Notes: generated from the letters alone by a model not told the origin. A stretch of DNA of 64,000 bases from Mycoplasmopsis columbina (GCF_900660685.1 NZ_LR215041.1:62001-126000); one strand, 5' to 3'. Positions 1 to 10,434 are shown, counted from the stretch's first letter. Numbers and translations: made by a program.

Positions 1-1782
1 GAACCTGAAAAACAGCCAGATCCAGAAAAAGAACCAGAACCCGCTCCTAAACCAGAACCTCAACCAGAACCAAAAGAAGAACCTAAAAAACCAAAAATTG
101 AAGATTTATTACCAACAGCAAACGAGGGTTCAAGAATTAATCCAGATAAATTACCAGATCTAGATTTTGCAAAATTAAAACAATCAGAAACTGGTGGAAC
201 TTTGACTGCAGTTCAACAAAGAGAAATTAAAAATGCAATTAAAGAAGTTACTACGATAATTAGAACTAACACAGGCAAATGAACTGCGGCAGATAGAGCT
301 AAAATTAAAGAAACTTTTAAAACTTTAAGAAGTTATTCATATTGAGAAAAAGACTTAGAATTTAATGAAGAGTTTTTTGACTCTTATCTTGATGTTTTTG
401 ATAATGACGGCAAATCAGCTGAGGAAATTTACAAAAAATGACCTTCACTTAATCGTGGAGACAAAAATGCCAATTTCCCATACTTTTTTAAACAAATGTT
501 TTTAGGCATTGAAAAAGAATTGGATGCACAATTAGCCAAAGGTTTTATACCTAATTTAGATTATGGAAGTTTTAACATGGGTGTGTCATGACAACATTCT
601 GATCTAAGTAAAAATACAATTCATACTCATTATGTTGAAAATAATAAAAAAAGATATTTTGCTTATGATTCACCATGAGCAAGAAATGAAAAAGCTATAT
701 CTAATTTAGAATACGAAAATTTCAGAAAAAATGATGTAACAAGTACTTATACTTCAGAAGGAGCTTCAGCAGCAGACGGTATTACTGTTCTTAACTATAC
801 TCCAACTGGTAAATTAGTTGAAGGCCAAGAAAACAAAATTATTGCAGTTCTTGATGCTTCAAATCCTAGAGGATATGCTAATTTCTTATTTTTCCTTAAA
901 TCAATTGAAAGAAATAAAAGAAAACTTGATGGTGTTGTAATTAAAAAAATGGGACTTGTAAATAAAAAACAAGATTTCAAACACATTCTTTCACAATTGC
1001 CTGATTCAGTGGAAAAATTAACTTTATTCTTTGAAGGAAGAGACACGTCTTCATTGATTGCTCTTAAAGATAAACACATTAAAGAATTAGAACTTTACAC
1101 TGAAAAAGGTGGAACTTTAAATAAAGAATGATCATTAAACCCAGTGGCACTTAAAAATGTTGATAATGTTGCTTTTGATTATGTAAGAGGACAAAATTTT
1201 GCGGGATCAATTGTTTTCAATCGTTTTAAATTTGATTCAACTGATACTTTAGAATCAATTAATGAAGGATTCAAAATTGCTTTTGATACTAAATCAGATC
1301 AAAGAATTTTCCAAGGTGAATTTGGCGATGGATCATGACCTACAAAACTTGACTTTTCAAATGTACCAAGCATCAGAAGTTTAAGAGGCATTAATTTATA
1401 TGGTAGAGTGTTTAAAGAACTAACTTTATATAGTGATTCAAATGTATTTACAATTGATGTGCCAACTTTAACAGAACAACAATGATCGGCATTGCTAGTA
1501 AAAGGACCAGAAAGACCAAAACTTTATTTTGAAGGACCTGTTGCAGTAGATACTCTTTACTTTAAAGGTAACGCAGTAGATTTAAAAAATAATTATGGTC
1601 AACAGCTATATGGTTTAATTGAATCAGGGAACTACAATTTTAGAACCATTTATGTTGATAATCAAGTTATGGCAGATACATTAAATAAATCACAAGCATT
1701 TACCAAATTTGGAAAAAGAGCAGTAGTAAAACCAGCTGATTTTAATCCAGAAGGGCGTCAAAGTGAATTATCATTTAATTAA
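1..1782 (+). CDS. mib: MIB-like immunoglobulin-binding surface protein, 3' part
   Basis: The reading frame is open from the first base, so the N-terminus lies outside the window. About 593 residues are visible. They start with a Pro/Glu-rich linker (roughly residues 1-28), followed by a helical stretch and then a C-terminal half with repeated short strands (LTLFFEG, LELYTEKG, LTLYSDS, LYFEG, LYFKG) that look leucine-rich-repeat-like. The order and style match the mycoplasma 'immunoglobulin-blocking virulence protein' family (MIB), which captures antibody at the cell surface so that the protease MIP can cut it. MIP is not in this window. Six in-frame TGA codons are read as Trp. The stop overlaps the next gene's GTG start by 20 nt, linking this surface protein to the F1-like ATPase genes. 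Family assignment is from recognition, not a search. Confidence 0.72.
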
Positions 1783-3196
1783 AAAAAATAAAACAATAAG
1801 TTTTCATTTCAGCAAAGAAAATTTATTAAAGCTAATTTCTTTAGCTTTTATTTTTTTTAGCGCATTAGCAAGTTTATTTATTGTTAACTCACAATTGCAA
1901 GTAAAAGAAGAAAACTTTATTTCATATGATATTTTATTTAAAGAATCAACTTTAGTTTTAAAAGCTTTTAATTTTGTTTATATATTTAATACAAGTTTAT
2001 TTCTAGTAGGCATTTTTGTTAGCTTATTTTATGCTTTAACAGTTGTTAACAAAAATAATTTAAGATTTAAATACTATATCTATTGATATTTACTATATTT
2101 AACTAATTCTTTAATTAGTTTAGTATTACTAGGAACTTTAAATAATCTATTTGCAATTAAACCAATAAGTCTTGTTTATAGAGCACTAAGTTTATTACCA
2201 TTACTTTTAATAAAATTTAGTTATGATATTTTTTCATTGAAAATTAAAAGTAAAAATTTCCTTTTAACACACAAACAAATGTTTATTGTTATTTTAAATA
2301 ATATTCTAAAATTTGCATTTTATATCGTTGGAATGGTAATGTTATATCTTTTTGTAAAAGACCAAAATACCAGAAACTTATTTAACCAAAACGACTTTCT
2401 TATAAGTCTAGAAGAAAAAATAGAAAATAATTTTATTGTTAAGTTTATTTTGATTTTCTTGTTATTTATCGCAAGTTTGATTTATCTATTTACTATTTTC
2501 TTTTTTGAAACAGACAATATTTGAAACTCATATGTTTGAAAACACAAATTAAAAAATATAATTTTTTATCTTCTTACTTTTATTGCTGCTTTGTTTATAT
2601 ATCTTTTTTATGTAAATATAGTTTTAAGAAAACAAGATATAGTGTTAGACGGCGCAGTTAATTCAAATTATGTATGATTAATTGTTTTTGCATTAGTTGA
2701 AACATTAATTTTAGCAATTAACTTATTTATAGTATTTTTTAGAAAATGAAAACTTTTAAAAAATCTACAAAAATCATTTTTATTTTGATCAATCGTTCTT
2801 TCTCTTGTGATTTATTTCTTAGCTTTAACTAATTTAAATATTTTCAACCAAAAAATATTCTTAATTATTTTTATGATTGAATTCGTAACGATAATTTCTT
2901 TGATTTTTGTAACTTTGAAATCATTTTTAAAGAAACATTTTATTTTGATTTCTTTACTGTTAACAATAGTTACAATCGCTTGAGTTTTCAACATTTACTT
3001 AATTCAAACAATAAGTGTTAATAACCATGCTATTGAATATTGAACTGAAATTTTATCAATAGATCAAATCTTTACATTGTTAGCTTTAAGTTTATTAATG
3101 TTTTATTGAATTTGTAAATTAATAATAAAAACAGTTTCATTATTTATAGTTTGATATGAAAAAAGAAGAGTAGTTAAAGGAGAGCAATATGTCTAA
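1763..3196 (+). CDS. Polytopic membrane protein of the F1-like X0 ATPase cluster
   Basis: A 477-residue, strongly hydrophobic protein with about 11-12 predicted membrane helices spread over its whole length. It shows no resemblance to Fo subunit a, b or c. The start chosen is GTG at 1763, inside the end of the mib-like gene, because AGAAGGG lies 7 nt upstream and no ATG is available nearby. It is the first gene of the F1-like ATPase cluster and is the natural candidate for the membrane 'X0' part that the soluble F1-like head acts on. Its last codons overlap the next gene by 8 nt. What it transports or anchors cannot be told from sequence. Confidence 0.7.
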
Positions 3197-3692
3197 AAAA
3201 ATTACATGGGAAACACAATTAGAAAAACTTTATAATGAATTGCTTTTTAAAGATTATGAATCAGTAATCACAAATTCTCTTTTTGTAAATAAAACAAAAT
3301 TTCTAAATAGCTTTGCATTAAAATACAATCTTGATTTAAATTCTTATGAATGAAAAAGATTGATTGAACAATTAAGTTTCTTTTTCATTTCTAAAAGAAA
3401 TAGTATTTTTACTAATTTCACTATTTTATGGTCTAATCTAGAAAAATTTCATAAGAATGCTTTGGTTCCCCTACTTGGTCAAAGTGACTCGACTACTTTA
3501 GATATTAATTTTAGTTATTCAGAAGATCAAAAATTTAATTCTCTTTTAGCTCAATTCAACTTGTTTATAACACAATTGTTAAATGAGGGTTTATATATAG
3601 AATTATTCGATAATATAGTGCTTCTAAAAGATTCAGAAACAAATAATTTAAAACTTTTATTTGGTAAAGAAGTATTGCAATATGAACATTAA
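3189..3692 (+). CDS. Small soluble protein of the F1-like ATPase cluster
   Basis: A 167-residue protein with no signal peptide or membrane segment. It is mostly predicted helix, with an amphipathic N-terminal half. AGGAG sits a few bases before the ATG. It overlaps the membrane protein upstream by 8 nt and the gamma-like gene downstream by 11 nt, so it is very likely co-translated with them. I do not recognise a family. Its size is near that of F1 delta (about 180 aa) but I see no sequence similarity, so a stator or linker role is only a guess from context. Confidence 0.6.
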
Positions 3693-4569
3693 AAAAATAA
3701 AAGAAAAACAAGAGCAACTTATTAAAATTTACAAAATTATCGAATCAAGAAAAAATATTACTTTAGTTAACATCTTAAAACTATCTAAAATTGTTTCATT
3801 TTATTTAGATAGAACAAATTTATCAAAAGTCATTATTGAAGAGTTTTTGAAAAAATTTAACATAATAAATTCAACCTTAGATAAGAAAAATTCAATCTTG
3901 AATTTTAAAAGCAAAACAAATTTATGAGTTTATGTTACTGAAGAAGAAAAATATAGTACTAATTCATACAAAAAACATGAAGATACTATTATTGAAAAAG
4001 CAAATATTGAAAGAGACAAATTTATTGTTATTGGACAAAGAGCAGTTAATTTTGCAGAAGACCAAAAATTACATGTTATATATCAAGAAAAAGAAAACAA
4101 TGTTGCAACCTTAAGCAAAATTCTACCTAAACTGATTATTAATACTTTTAAAAATAACGAAGTTAATCAACTTAATGTTGTTATAAATTCATCAAAAATT
4201 AGTCACAAATATATTAAATTGTTACCAATTAAGGAAAACAATTTCGAGTTTAAATACCATACAAAAAGTAGTTTAAAAATAGATAATTTAACAAGTTATA
4301 AAATTTATCCTAATTTAGATAATTTTGTTGAATCAGAATTAGAAAATTATTTAACTTTTGCAATAGTTTCACTTTTAATGGAGTCTTCGTTAGTTAAAGA
4401 AAAATACAATCTTGTTGTTCAAAATAAAACGTTAAATGATTTAGAAGAAAAAATAGCAAAACAAAAACGTATTTACTTAAGATTTAAAAAAGATTTAGAG
4501 ATTGAAGAAATTTCAATTTTAAGTAGAAAAAAAGATTTATTGCATTTTTCTAAAGAAGGAAAAAACTAA
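3682..4569 (+). CDS. Gamma-like subunit of the F1-like ATPase
   Basis: A 295-residue protein beginning MNIKKIKEKQEQLIKIYK, a long charged N-terminal helix. It ends with another long helix (about residues 240-290) rich in Lys, Glu and Leu. F1 gamma has the same plan and length: two coiled-coil helices from the two termini around a central globular domain. The true AtpG in this window has 287 residues. Detailed sequence similarity is weak, so the call rests on length, helix layout and position just before an epsilon-like gene and the alpha/beta-like pair. It would form the rotor shaft of the F1-like head. Confidence 0.5.
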
Positions 4570-4570
4570 G

Positions 4571-5029
4571 ATGAAAAAATTAATTTTATTTTCTTCAAAC
4601 AAAGATGTAAAAGAATTAGATGTTCAAAAAATTTTTGTTAACAACCGTTTAAAAGATGAATGAATTGAAATAGAAAATAAAACAATTGCTAGTTTTAAAA
4701 ATATTCTTCTTAAATTAGAACTTGAGAATAATGAAATCATTTATATGCTAATTGATACTCTATTAGTAAAATCCGATGATTCTGAAGTAACTTTTTACTA
4801 TCATGAATATTTAGAAACTTTTGAACAATTTGAAAATAAAAATCTTTTAAAAACAATTAATAAAGAGTACAAAGAAACAAAAAGAAAAATGCAATACATT
4901 AAAGCATTGCAAAACATTAAGACTTCATATTTTGATGAAACTGAAATTGAATTGTTGGAGAAAAAACTTTATAAGTTAAAAGCTCAGTTATATTTTTCGT
5001 TGTCTTATAAGGAATTAAAATGAAATTAA
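4571..5029 (+). CDS. Epsilon-like small subunit of the F1-like ATPase
   Basis: A 152-residue protein. The first 85 residues are strand-rich with an IEIENKT...IIYMLIDTLLVK pattern, and the rest forms two charged helices. This is the beta-sandwich plus helical hairpin layout of F1 epsilon (AtpC here has 136 aa). Under genetic code 4 the TGA at 5021 is Trp, so the protein ends two residues later (Trp-Asn) at the TAA at 5027. The gene therefore overlaps the next start by 10 nt. The assignment is structural analogy plus gene order, not clear homology. Confidence 0.45.
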
Positions 5030-7011
5030 AAAAATGATTAAAATTAGGTACTTTAACTCCACTACCTTTTCTTTCTACAATTGCTTTTATTTCTGCAGAT
5101 GGTGATAATACAAATCAACCTCCAGAAGGCGAACAACCAGCGCAAGAAAAACCTAATTATGATGAATTAAAACCAAAACAAGATGAGACAATAAAAAAAT
5201 CATTAGAAACAGCAATTGATGGAGTAATTGAAGCAATTGATAAAGAGATTAAAAAAGAAAATGACATTGCAAAATTACCGCTTTCAAATGAATTTTTAAT
5301 TAAAACAGCTTATTATAAAAAAGTTGTTAATTATTTAAAATCTAATAAAGAAAAAATTCTCCAAAATCCCTATGAATATGGTTTAAATGTAATTTTTCCT
5401 AAGTTATTAACTGAAAAAAATTATTTTGTTGCAAGTGCATCACTTCTAGATGAATCTTTCTCTCCTGTAATGGTTGGAGAAGGTTCTAACTTAAACTATG
5501 AAGTTATCAATAAATATGAAAATCATAAAATTGAAAATTTAGAAAAAGATAAAGTAGAAAATGAAGTTGGAAAAGAAGCTATTGATGGAGCTACAAAAAG
5601 TTACTTTGAATCAATATTATCTGAATTTGACAGAATTTTTATAAACGCCGATGACTTACCAAAATATTCAGAAGATTCAAAAATTTTAAATCTCCAAGAA
5701 AATTCTCAATATGACATTGTTTTGCCGGAAAATTATGAATCTTGAGATCAATATATTAATAAACAAATCGACAAAAGATTTACTTTATTTGATCTTAAAC
5801 AAAACGAATTGTTTAATAAAAAAGATGAAGAACAACCACAACCGATTCCTCCTAAACCACCTCTTATTATTCCTGATGAAATTGTAGATGCAAAAGAAGT
5901 AGAACCACAAGTTGAAAACATTCCACGTTTAGCACCTATTTTAACTTGAAATTTAATTGGTAAAAGTAAGGGTGAAATAATCGGAGCTTTTAACAATAAT
6001 CAAGAATTATTTAACACACACAATGCATTTTTCTACAATCCTCTTTTAACTTCTTTTGACTATAAAATAACAAATTTAGAAGAAAAAGGTGAACAATTAA
6101 TAGCACGAATTAATTTAAGTTATAAAAATGATCCTTCTAATTCAACAGAATATGAAATTGAAGTTAAATTACCAATGGACGCAGATGAAATAAAAGGAAA
6201 AAAAGTTGCCATTGAAGCTCTAAAAAATACTTTTAAATTATTTTATGATGCTTTAAATTTAGGTGAAAATTTAGAATTTGAAAATTTAGGAAACCCTTTA
6301 ATTTCCAAAGCAGTATTTAACCAAGTTTTCACAGGAATAAATTTAATTAATGAAAATAATTTTATTAGCCTCCTAAACAATATTATTAATGAAAATAAAT
6401 CAACAACAAGTTTTAATGAAGAAAAACAACAATTAAACAATCCTGATTTAAGTAAAAGCGTAAGTGAATTTTTTGTTAAAAGTTTGAATAATCAAACAAT
6501 CAATAATTTAAATTATTTTTATTATCTTTCAGCATCATATTCACAACTGCTTAAGAAATATGTAAATTATGCAAAAGAAAATAAAACTATTATTTTAGAC
6601 AATTTAAAAAAATTAAATTTGGATTCGCTTAATATCGATATTGCTTTTAACGTTTTAGCTGATTATATAGCCAAATTAGAAAAAAGTGCACTAGGGCCTA
6701 ATTTTAATTTTGGAACTTATAAAAATTATGTAATGAACTTAAAAGTTGTGCAAGATCAATTAGTCAGTTTATCTGTACTAACATCAAATAAAGAATTAGA
6801 TACTGAAAATCAAGAAGAAACAAACAAATATAAGGAAGCATATAATAAACTAATTTTAAATGAACCAGAAAACACTCAAGAAAATAATGTGATGTATGTT
6901 GTTATAGGTGTTATAGCAGGTTTAGTTCTTTTAGGATTGGGCGTTAATATAGCTCAAAATATTAAAAAAAATAAAAAAGTTAAAGTAAATAAAGGAGAAC
7001 AAAATGAATAA
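5020..7011 (+). CDS. Large exported protein with N- and C-terminal membrane segments, F1-like ATPase cluster
   Basis: A 663-residue protein. Residues about 8-25 form a hydrophobic signal or anchor segment after a Lys-rich start. Residues about 626-648 form a second membrane helix followed by a Lys-rich tail. The long middle part, probably outside the cell, has a Pro-rich linker near residues 268-287 and is otherwise mixed helix. There is no lipobox Cys. It lies between the epsilon-like and alpha-like genes and overlaps both by a few bases. Being bitopic with short cytoplasmic ends, it could connect the cytoplasmic rotary head to an extracellular partner such as MIB. That link is inference; I recognise no known domain. 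Confidence 0.62.
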
Positions 7012-8536
7012 CAAATTGTATATAAGTGCAATTCATGATTACATTATTCAAATATCTGGCGATTATAAATATGCTCAAAATGAAATTTTCGAAGTAAAAA
7101 ATAATCGTGATTTTAAATTGATGGTTATTTCAGCAAACGAAAATGTTGCTTTTTGTTTAGCAAATTCAGATTCAAAATTAATAAGCGTTGGACAAGAAGT
7201 TGAAGTAAGTGATCAAAATACAAAAATTGTCACAAATAAATCTTATTATGGAAAAATTATTGATGTTTTTGGAGATGTTATTTTTCCTAAAATGCACACA
7301 AGTAATGATTTTTATCAAAATCGTGTAGAGATTTTAAAAACTGAAAATAATTTAATGACCTATCAACCACTTGAAGAACAACTTTACACTGGTTATGCAG
7401 TTATTGATTTATTAATTCCAATTGGAAAAGGTCAACGTGAATTAATTATTGGAGATAGAAAAACAGGGAAAAGTTTTATTGCTTTAAATACAATAATTAA
7501 TCAAAAAAATAAAGGCGTAAAATGTATTTATGTTGCAATTGGTCAAACACAAAGTCAAGTAGCATCAATTTACCAAACTTTGAAAGAACATGGTGCAGAT
7601 AGTTATACAATCATTGTTAATGCTCCTTCAGAAAAACCTTATGAACAATATTTAGCTCCTTATGTTGGAATGGCACATGCTGAAAATATTTCACAACATG
7701 ATGATGTTTTAATTGTTTTTGATGATTTAAGCAAACACGCAAATATATATAGAGAAATTGCCTTATTAACCAATAAACCAGTTTTAAAAGAAGCATTTCC
7801 TGGAGACATGTTCTATGCACATTCAAGACTATTAGAAAGAAGTGGTAAATTTAAAGATAGAAAAAGTATCACAGCTTTACCAATTGTGCAAACTATCGAT
7901 AACGATATTACCTCATTAATTGCTTCAAATGTTATTTCAATAACTGATGGACAAATTGTAACTAATAGCGATTTGTTTGCTTCTAATAAATATCCTGCAG
8001 TTGATGTTAATCTTTCTGTTAGTCGGATTGGAAGCAGGGTACAAAATAAACTAATTGCGCAAACTGCAAAAGTTATTGCAACTCTTTATAGAGCTTTTAA
8101 AAAACAAATGAAATTAGCTGCTCTTAAATACGATTTAAATGATGACATAAATAATTTAATGATTTCTGGATTACAAATTGAAAAATTATTCAATCAAAAA
8201 GGTATAACTTCTTATGATGCAAATGAAATGTTTTTAACCTCTAAGTTAATTCAATGAAATTTATTAAACCAACTAACTGATAAAAACATTGAAAAAGCAA
8301 TTAAATTTTTAATTGCTTTCGTGAAAAAAGATTCTGTATCACAAGATATTATTAAAAATTCAATCGAAAACACCTTAAAAAATGATGAATTAGCCAAAAA
8401 CTATTTTGCTTTTATTCTTCAAACCTATTCAAACATGTACGATCTTAACTGAAAAGTAAGCAGTAAAGAAGAGTTTGTTGAATTAGATAAAAACTTAATT
8501 ACTCAAACTCATGAAGAACTAGAAGGAGCTAACTAA
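7004..8536 (+). CDS. F1-like ATPase alpha-type subunit (AtpA paralogue)
   Basis: A 510-residue homologue of ATP synthase alpha. It has the GDRKTGKS P-loop (residues 150-157), the VLIVFDDLSKHA Walker-B region, ALPIVQT and VISITDGQI, and the arginine finger in SVSRIGS (Arg341). It lacks the first 20-odd residues of real AtpA, the helix that binds delta/OSCP, and opens directly with the strand MNNKLYISAIHDY. That fits a cluster without delta. It diverges from AtpA (42976-44559) in the central region, which has no [12 protein letters not shown] segment but KPVLKEAFPGD. AGGAG precedes the ATG. It shares one base with the beta-type gene. Confidence 0.93.
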
Positions 8537-9912
8537 TGAGCGCAAAAATTTCAAAAATTTGAACAGATGTTGTTGAAGTCACTTTTAACGATGAACAAGT
8601 TCCAGCAGTTAACACATTAATTGAAGCCAATGGAACCTATTTACTAGTTAAAAAGATAATAAACAACAATTCAATTTTGGCTGTTATTATTTCTTCAGAA
8701 GCAACTTTTGCAATTGATCAAGAAGTAAAAGCACTTCATCATTCATTTATGGTTCCTGTAGGACAAAAATCAAAAGGAAAAATTTTTGATGTATTAGGCC
8801 AACCGTTAAATAGTAACCAAAAGGGCTATAAATATGTTGAAATGGATTCAACTAATAAACCTAATTCTAATTATGAAAACAAAACAAAAATTCTAGAGAC
8901 AGGAATTAAAGCAATTGATTTCTTTATTCCAATTTTAGACGGTTCAAAAATTGGAATTTTTGGTGGAGCAGGAGTTGGTAAAACTGTTTTGATGAAGGAA
9001 ATTATTTTTAACTTATCAAAACAACAAAAAAACACTTCATCTATTTTTATAGGTTCTGGAGAACGTTCAAGAGAAGCCATTGAGCTTTATGATGATTTAC
9101 AAGAATCAAATTTGATGAATAGTTCAGTAATGTTTATTTCTAGAATGAATGAAAGTCCAGGTGCACGTATGAGTATTGTACCAGTTGGTGTTACCGCTGC
9201 TGAATATTTAAGAGATGTTGAAAAAGAAAATGTTTTATTATTCGTTGATAATATTTTCCGTTTTCTTCAAGCCGGAAATGAAACAGCTGCTTCACTAGAT
9301 AAAAAGGCATCAATTGGTGGTTATCAAGCAACTTTAAACACTGAAATTTCACAAATTGAACAAAGAATTTATAGTAATGAAAATGGATCAATAACTTCAT
9401 TCCAAACAGTTTTCTTACCAATGGATGATTTGTCAGATCCTTCTGCAGTTGCAACTTTTAATCACTTAAATGGTTCTTTAGTATTGTCAAGAGATATTAG
9501 TGCAAAAAACATTTTTCCAGCTTTTGATCCTCTTGCGTCTTCATCAACAAACATTGATCCACAAATTATAGGTAAAGAACATTTTGAGGCAATTTTAGAA
9601 GCTAAACAAGTTTTACAAAAATATAAAGAATTAGAAGATGTTATGTTAATTTTAGGTTTCGAAGAATTAGATGAAGAATCTAAAATTGCTGTTAAAAAAG
9701 CATTACAATTGCAAAACTTTATGTCACAATCATTCTTTATGACAGAACAATTTAGACAAGTTCCAGGTGTTTTTGTTCCAATGAAGAAAACAATCGAATC
9801 AGTTAGAAAAATTTTAGATGGTAAATATTCACATCTAAATCCAGAAACTTTTTCTTACATTGCTTCTACTGATGAATTAGATGAAAAACTAGATCAAGAA
9901 ATAAATGCGTAG
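8536..9912 (+). CDS. F1-like ATPase beta-type catalytic subunit (AtpD paralogue)
   Basis: A 458-residue homologue of ATP synthase beta that keeps the catalytic set: GGAGVGKT P-loop (143-150), catalytic Glu in SGERSRE (Glu176), MNESPGARM, and Walker B VLLFVDNIFRF (Asp238). It is therefore expected to hydrolyse ATP. The adenine-stacking Tyr of F1 (YPAVDPL) is Phe327 (FPAFDPL), and the DELSEED lever is EELDEES. Compared with the real AtpD here (491 aa) it is shorter at the C-terminus. The TAATG overlap with the alpha-type gene suggests coupled, roughly equal synthesis. It is the last gene of the cluster; a terminator hairpin begins inside its final codons. Confidence 0.93.
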
Positions 9913-9930
9913 ACGCGCATTTATTTTTTT
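9903..9930 (+). terminator. Terminator of the F1-like ATPase cluster
   Basis: A 7-bp stem AAATGCG/CGCATTT with a 6-nt loop, followed by ATTTTTTT. It overlaps the stop codon of the beta-type gene and closes the operon. Confidence 0.85.
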
Positions 9931-10020
9931 AAAATATAATAAATTTATTTTTTTTCTAACAATGTTTAATAAAGTGGTAAAATAATTATGAAAATTAATT
10001 ATATTTTCAAAAAAATGTAT

Positions 10021-10026
10021 TAAAAT
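10021..10026 (+). promoter_or_regulatory. Likely -10 element for tRNA-Arg(TCT)
   Basis: TAAAAT ends 10 nt before the first base of the tRNA. The second tRNA-Arg has the same hexamer at the same distance. No clear -35 is seen. Confidence 0.45.
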
Positions 10027-10036
10027 TAAATAACGT

Positions 10037-10113
10037 GGTCGCGTAGCTCAGTAGGATAGAGCACAAGCCTTCTAAGCTTGTTGTCAGAGGTTCGAATCCT
10101 CTCGTGATCGCCA
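10037..10113 (+). tRNA. tRNA-Arg (anticodon TCT)
   Basis: A complete 77-nt cloverleaf. The acceptor GGTCGCG pairs with CGTGATC (two G-U pairs), the anticodon loop is CTTCTAA between CAAGC and GCTTG, the T-loop is TTCGAAT, and CCA is encoded. It reads AGA, the main Arg codon in this window. Confidence 0.95.
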
Positions 10114-10166
10114 TTTTTTTATTCCTTAAAATTAAAATTATATTTATAAAAAATAAGCGATTTTAG

Positions 10167-10172
10167 TAAAAT
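10167..10172 (+). promoter_or_regulatory. Likely -10 element for tRNA-Arg(CCT)
   Basis: TAAAAT ends 10 nt before the tRNA 5' end, the same spacing as for the preceding tRNA-Arg. This suggests the two tRNAs are transcribed separately. Confidence 0.4.
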
Positions 10173-10182
10173 TTATTGATAT

Positions 10183-10258
10183 GTCCATATAGCTCAGCAG
10201 GTAGAGCACAAGCCTCCTAAGCTTGGGGTAACAGGTTCGACTCCTGTTATGGACGCCA
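10183..10258 (+). tRNA. tRNA-Arg (anticodon CCT)
   Basis: A complete 76-nt cloverleaf. The acceptor GTCCATA/TATGGAC pairs perfectly, the anticodon loop is CTCCTAA, and CCA is encoded. The D-arm and anticodon stem (AGAGCACAAGCC and CTAAGCTTG) are the same as in the tRNA-Arg(TCT) just upstream, so the pair looks like a duplication with a changed anticodon and acceptor. Confidence 0.94.
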
Positions 10259-10298
10259 TTTTTTATTTTACTTTTTTTAACAATAATCTGCCAAATTG

Positions 10299-10351
10299 GT
10301 GAAAATTTTCTCCAAAATGTGAAAATTTTCACTTTTTTTTTTTTTTTTTTT
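10299..10351 (+). terminator. Hairpin terminator with an unusually long T19 tract
   Basis: GTGAAAATTTTC at 10299-10310 and its exact reverse complement GAAAATTTTCAC at 10321-10332 form a 12-bp stem with a 10-nt loop. It is followed at once by 19 consecutive T (10333-10351). It ends the tRNA-Arg transcripts and sits 83 nt before the lipoprotein start. Confidence 0.75.
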
Positions 10352-10434
10352 ACAGAGGGAAATGGCTAAATCTAATATAAAAGTTTAAAATATATTATTA
10401 AGTCTTAGTATTAGACTTATTTAAAGGAGAAAAA

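Noticed and set aside
1..90. CCAGAACC-type repeats at the window start as a tandem repeat array
   Set aside because: They encode a Pro/Glu-rich linker in frame. The units are irregular and need no other explanation.
1..1782. Apparent fragmentation of the MIB-like gene and many others into short pieces
   Set aside because: All breaks are TGA codons where Trp fits the family. With genetic code 4 the frames are continuous, so these are not pseudogenes.
3189..3692. Naming the 167-aa protein as F1 delta
   Set aside because: Only its length is similar. It lacks the conserved C-terminal signature seen in the real AtpH at 42423-42983.
9191..9454. Open frame on the minus strand inside the beta-type gene
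   Set aside because: It is antisense to a well-conserved catalytic gene, has no start signal and its composition is that of a shadow frame. Similar antisense frames inside atpD, alpha-type, glyA and tsaD genes were dropped for the same reason.
10301..10330. Two copies of GAAAATTTTC 20 bp apart as a tandem operator
   Set aside because: The copies pair with each other in a 12-bp hairpin directly before a T tract, which is explained by termination.
10144..10332. Minus-strand frame over tRNA-Arg(CCT)
   Set aside because: It translates the tRNA and terminator in antisense; no coding signal is present.
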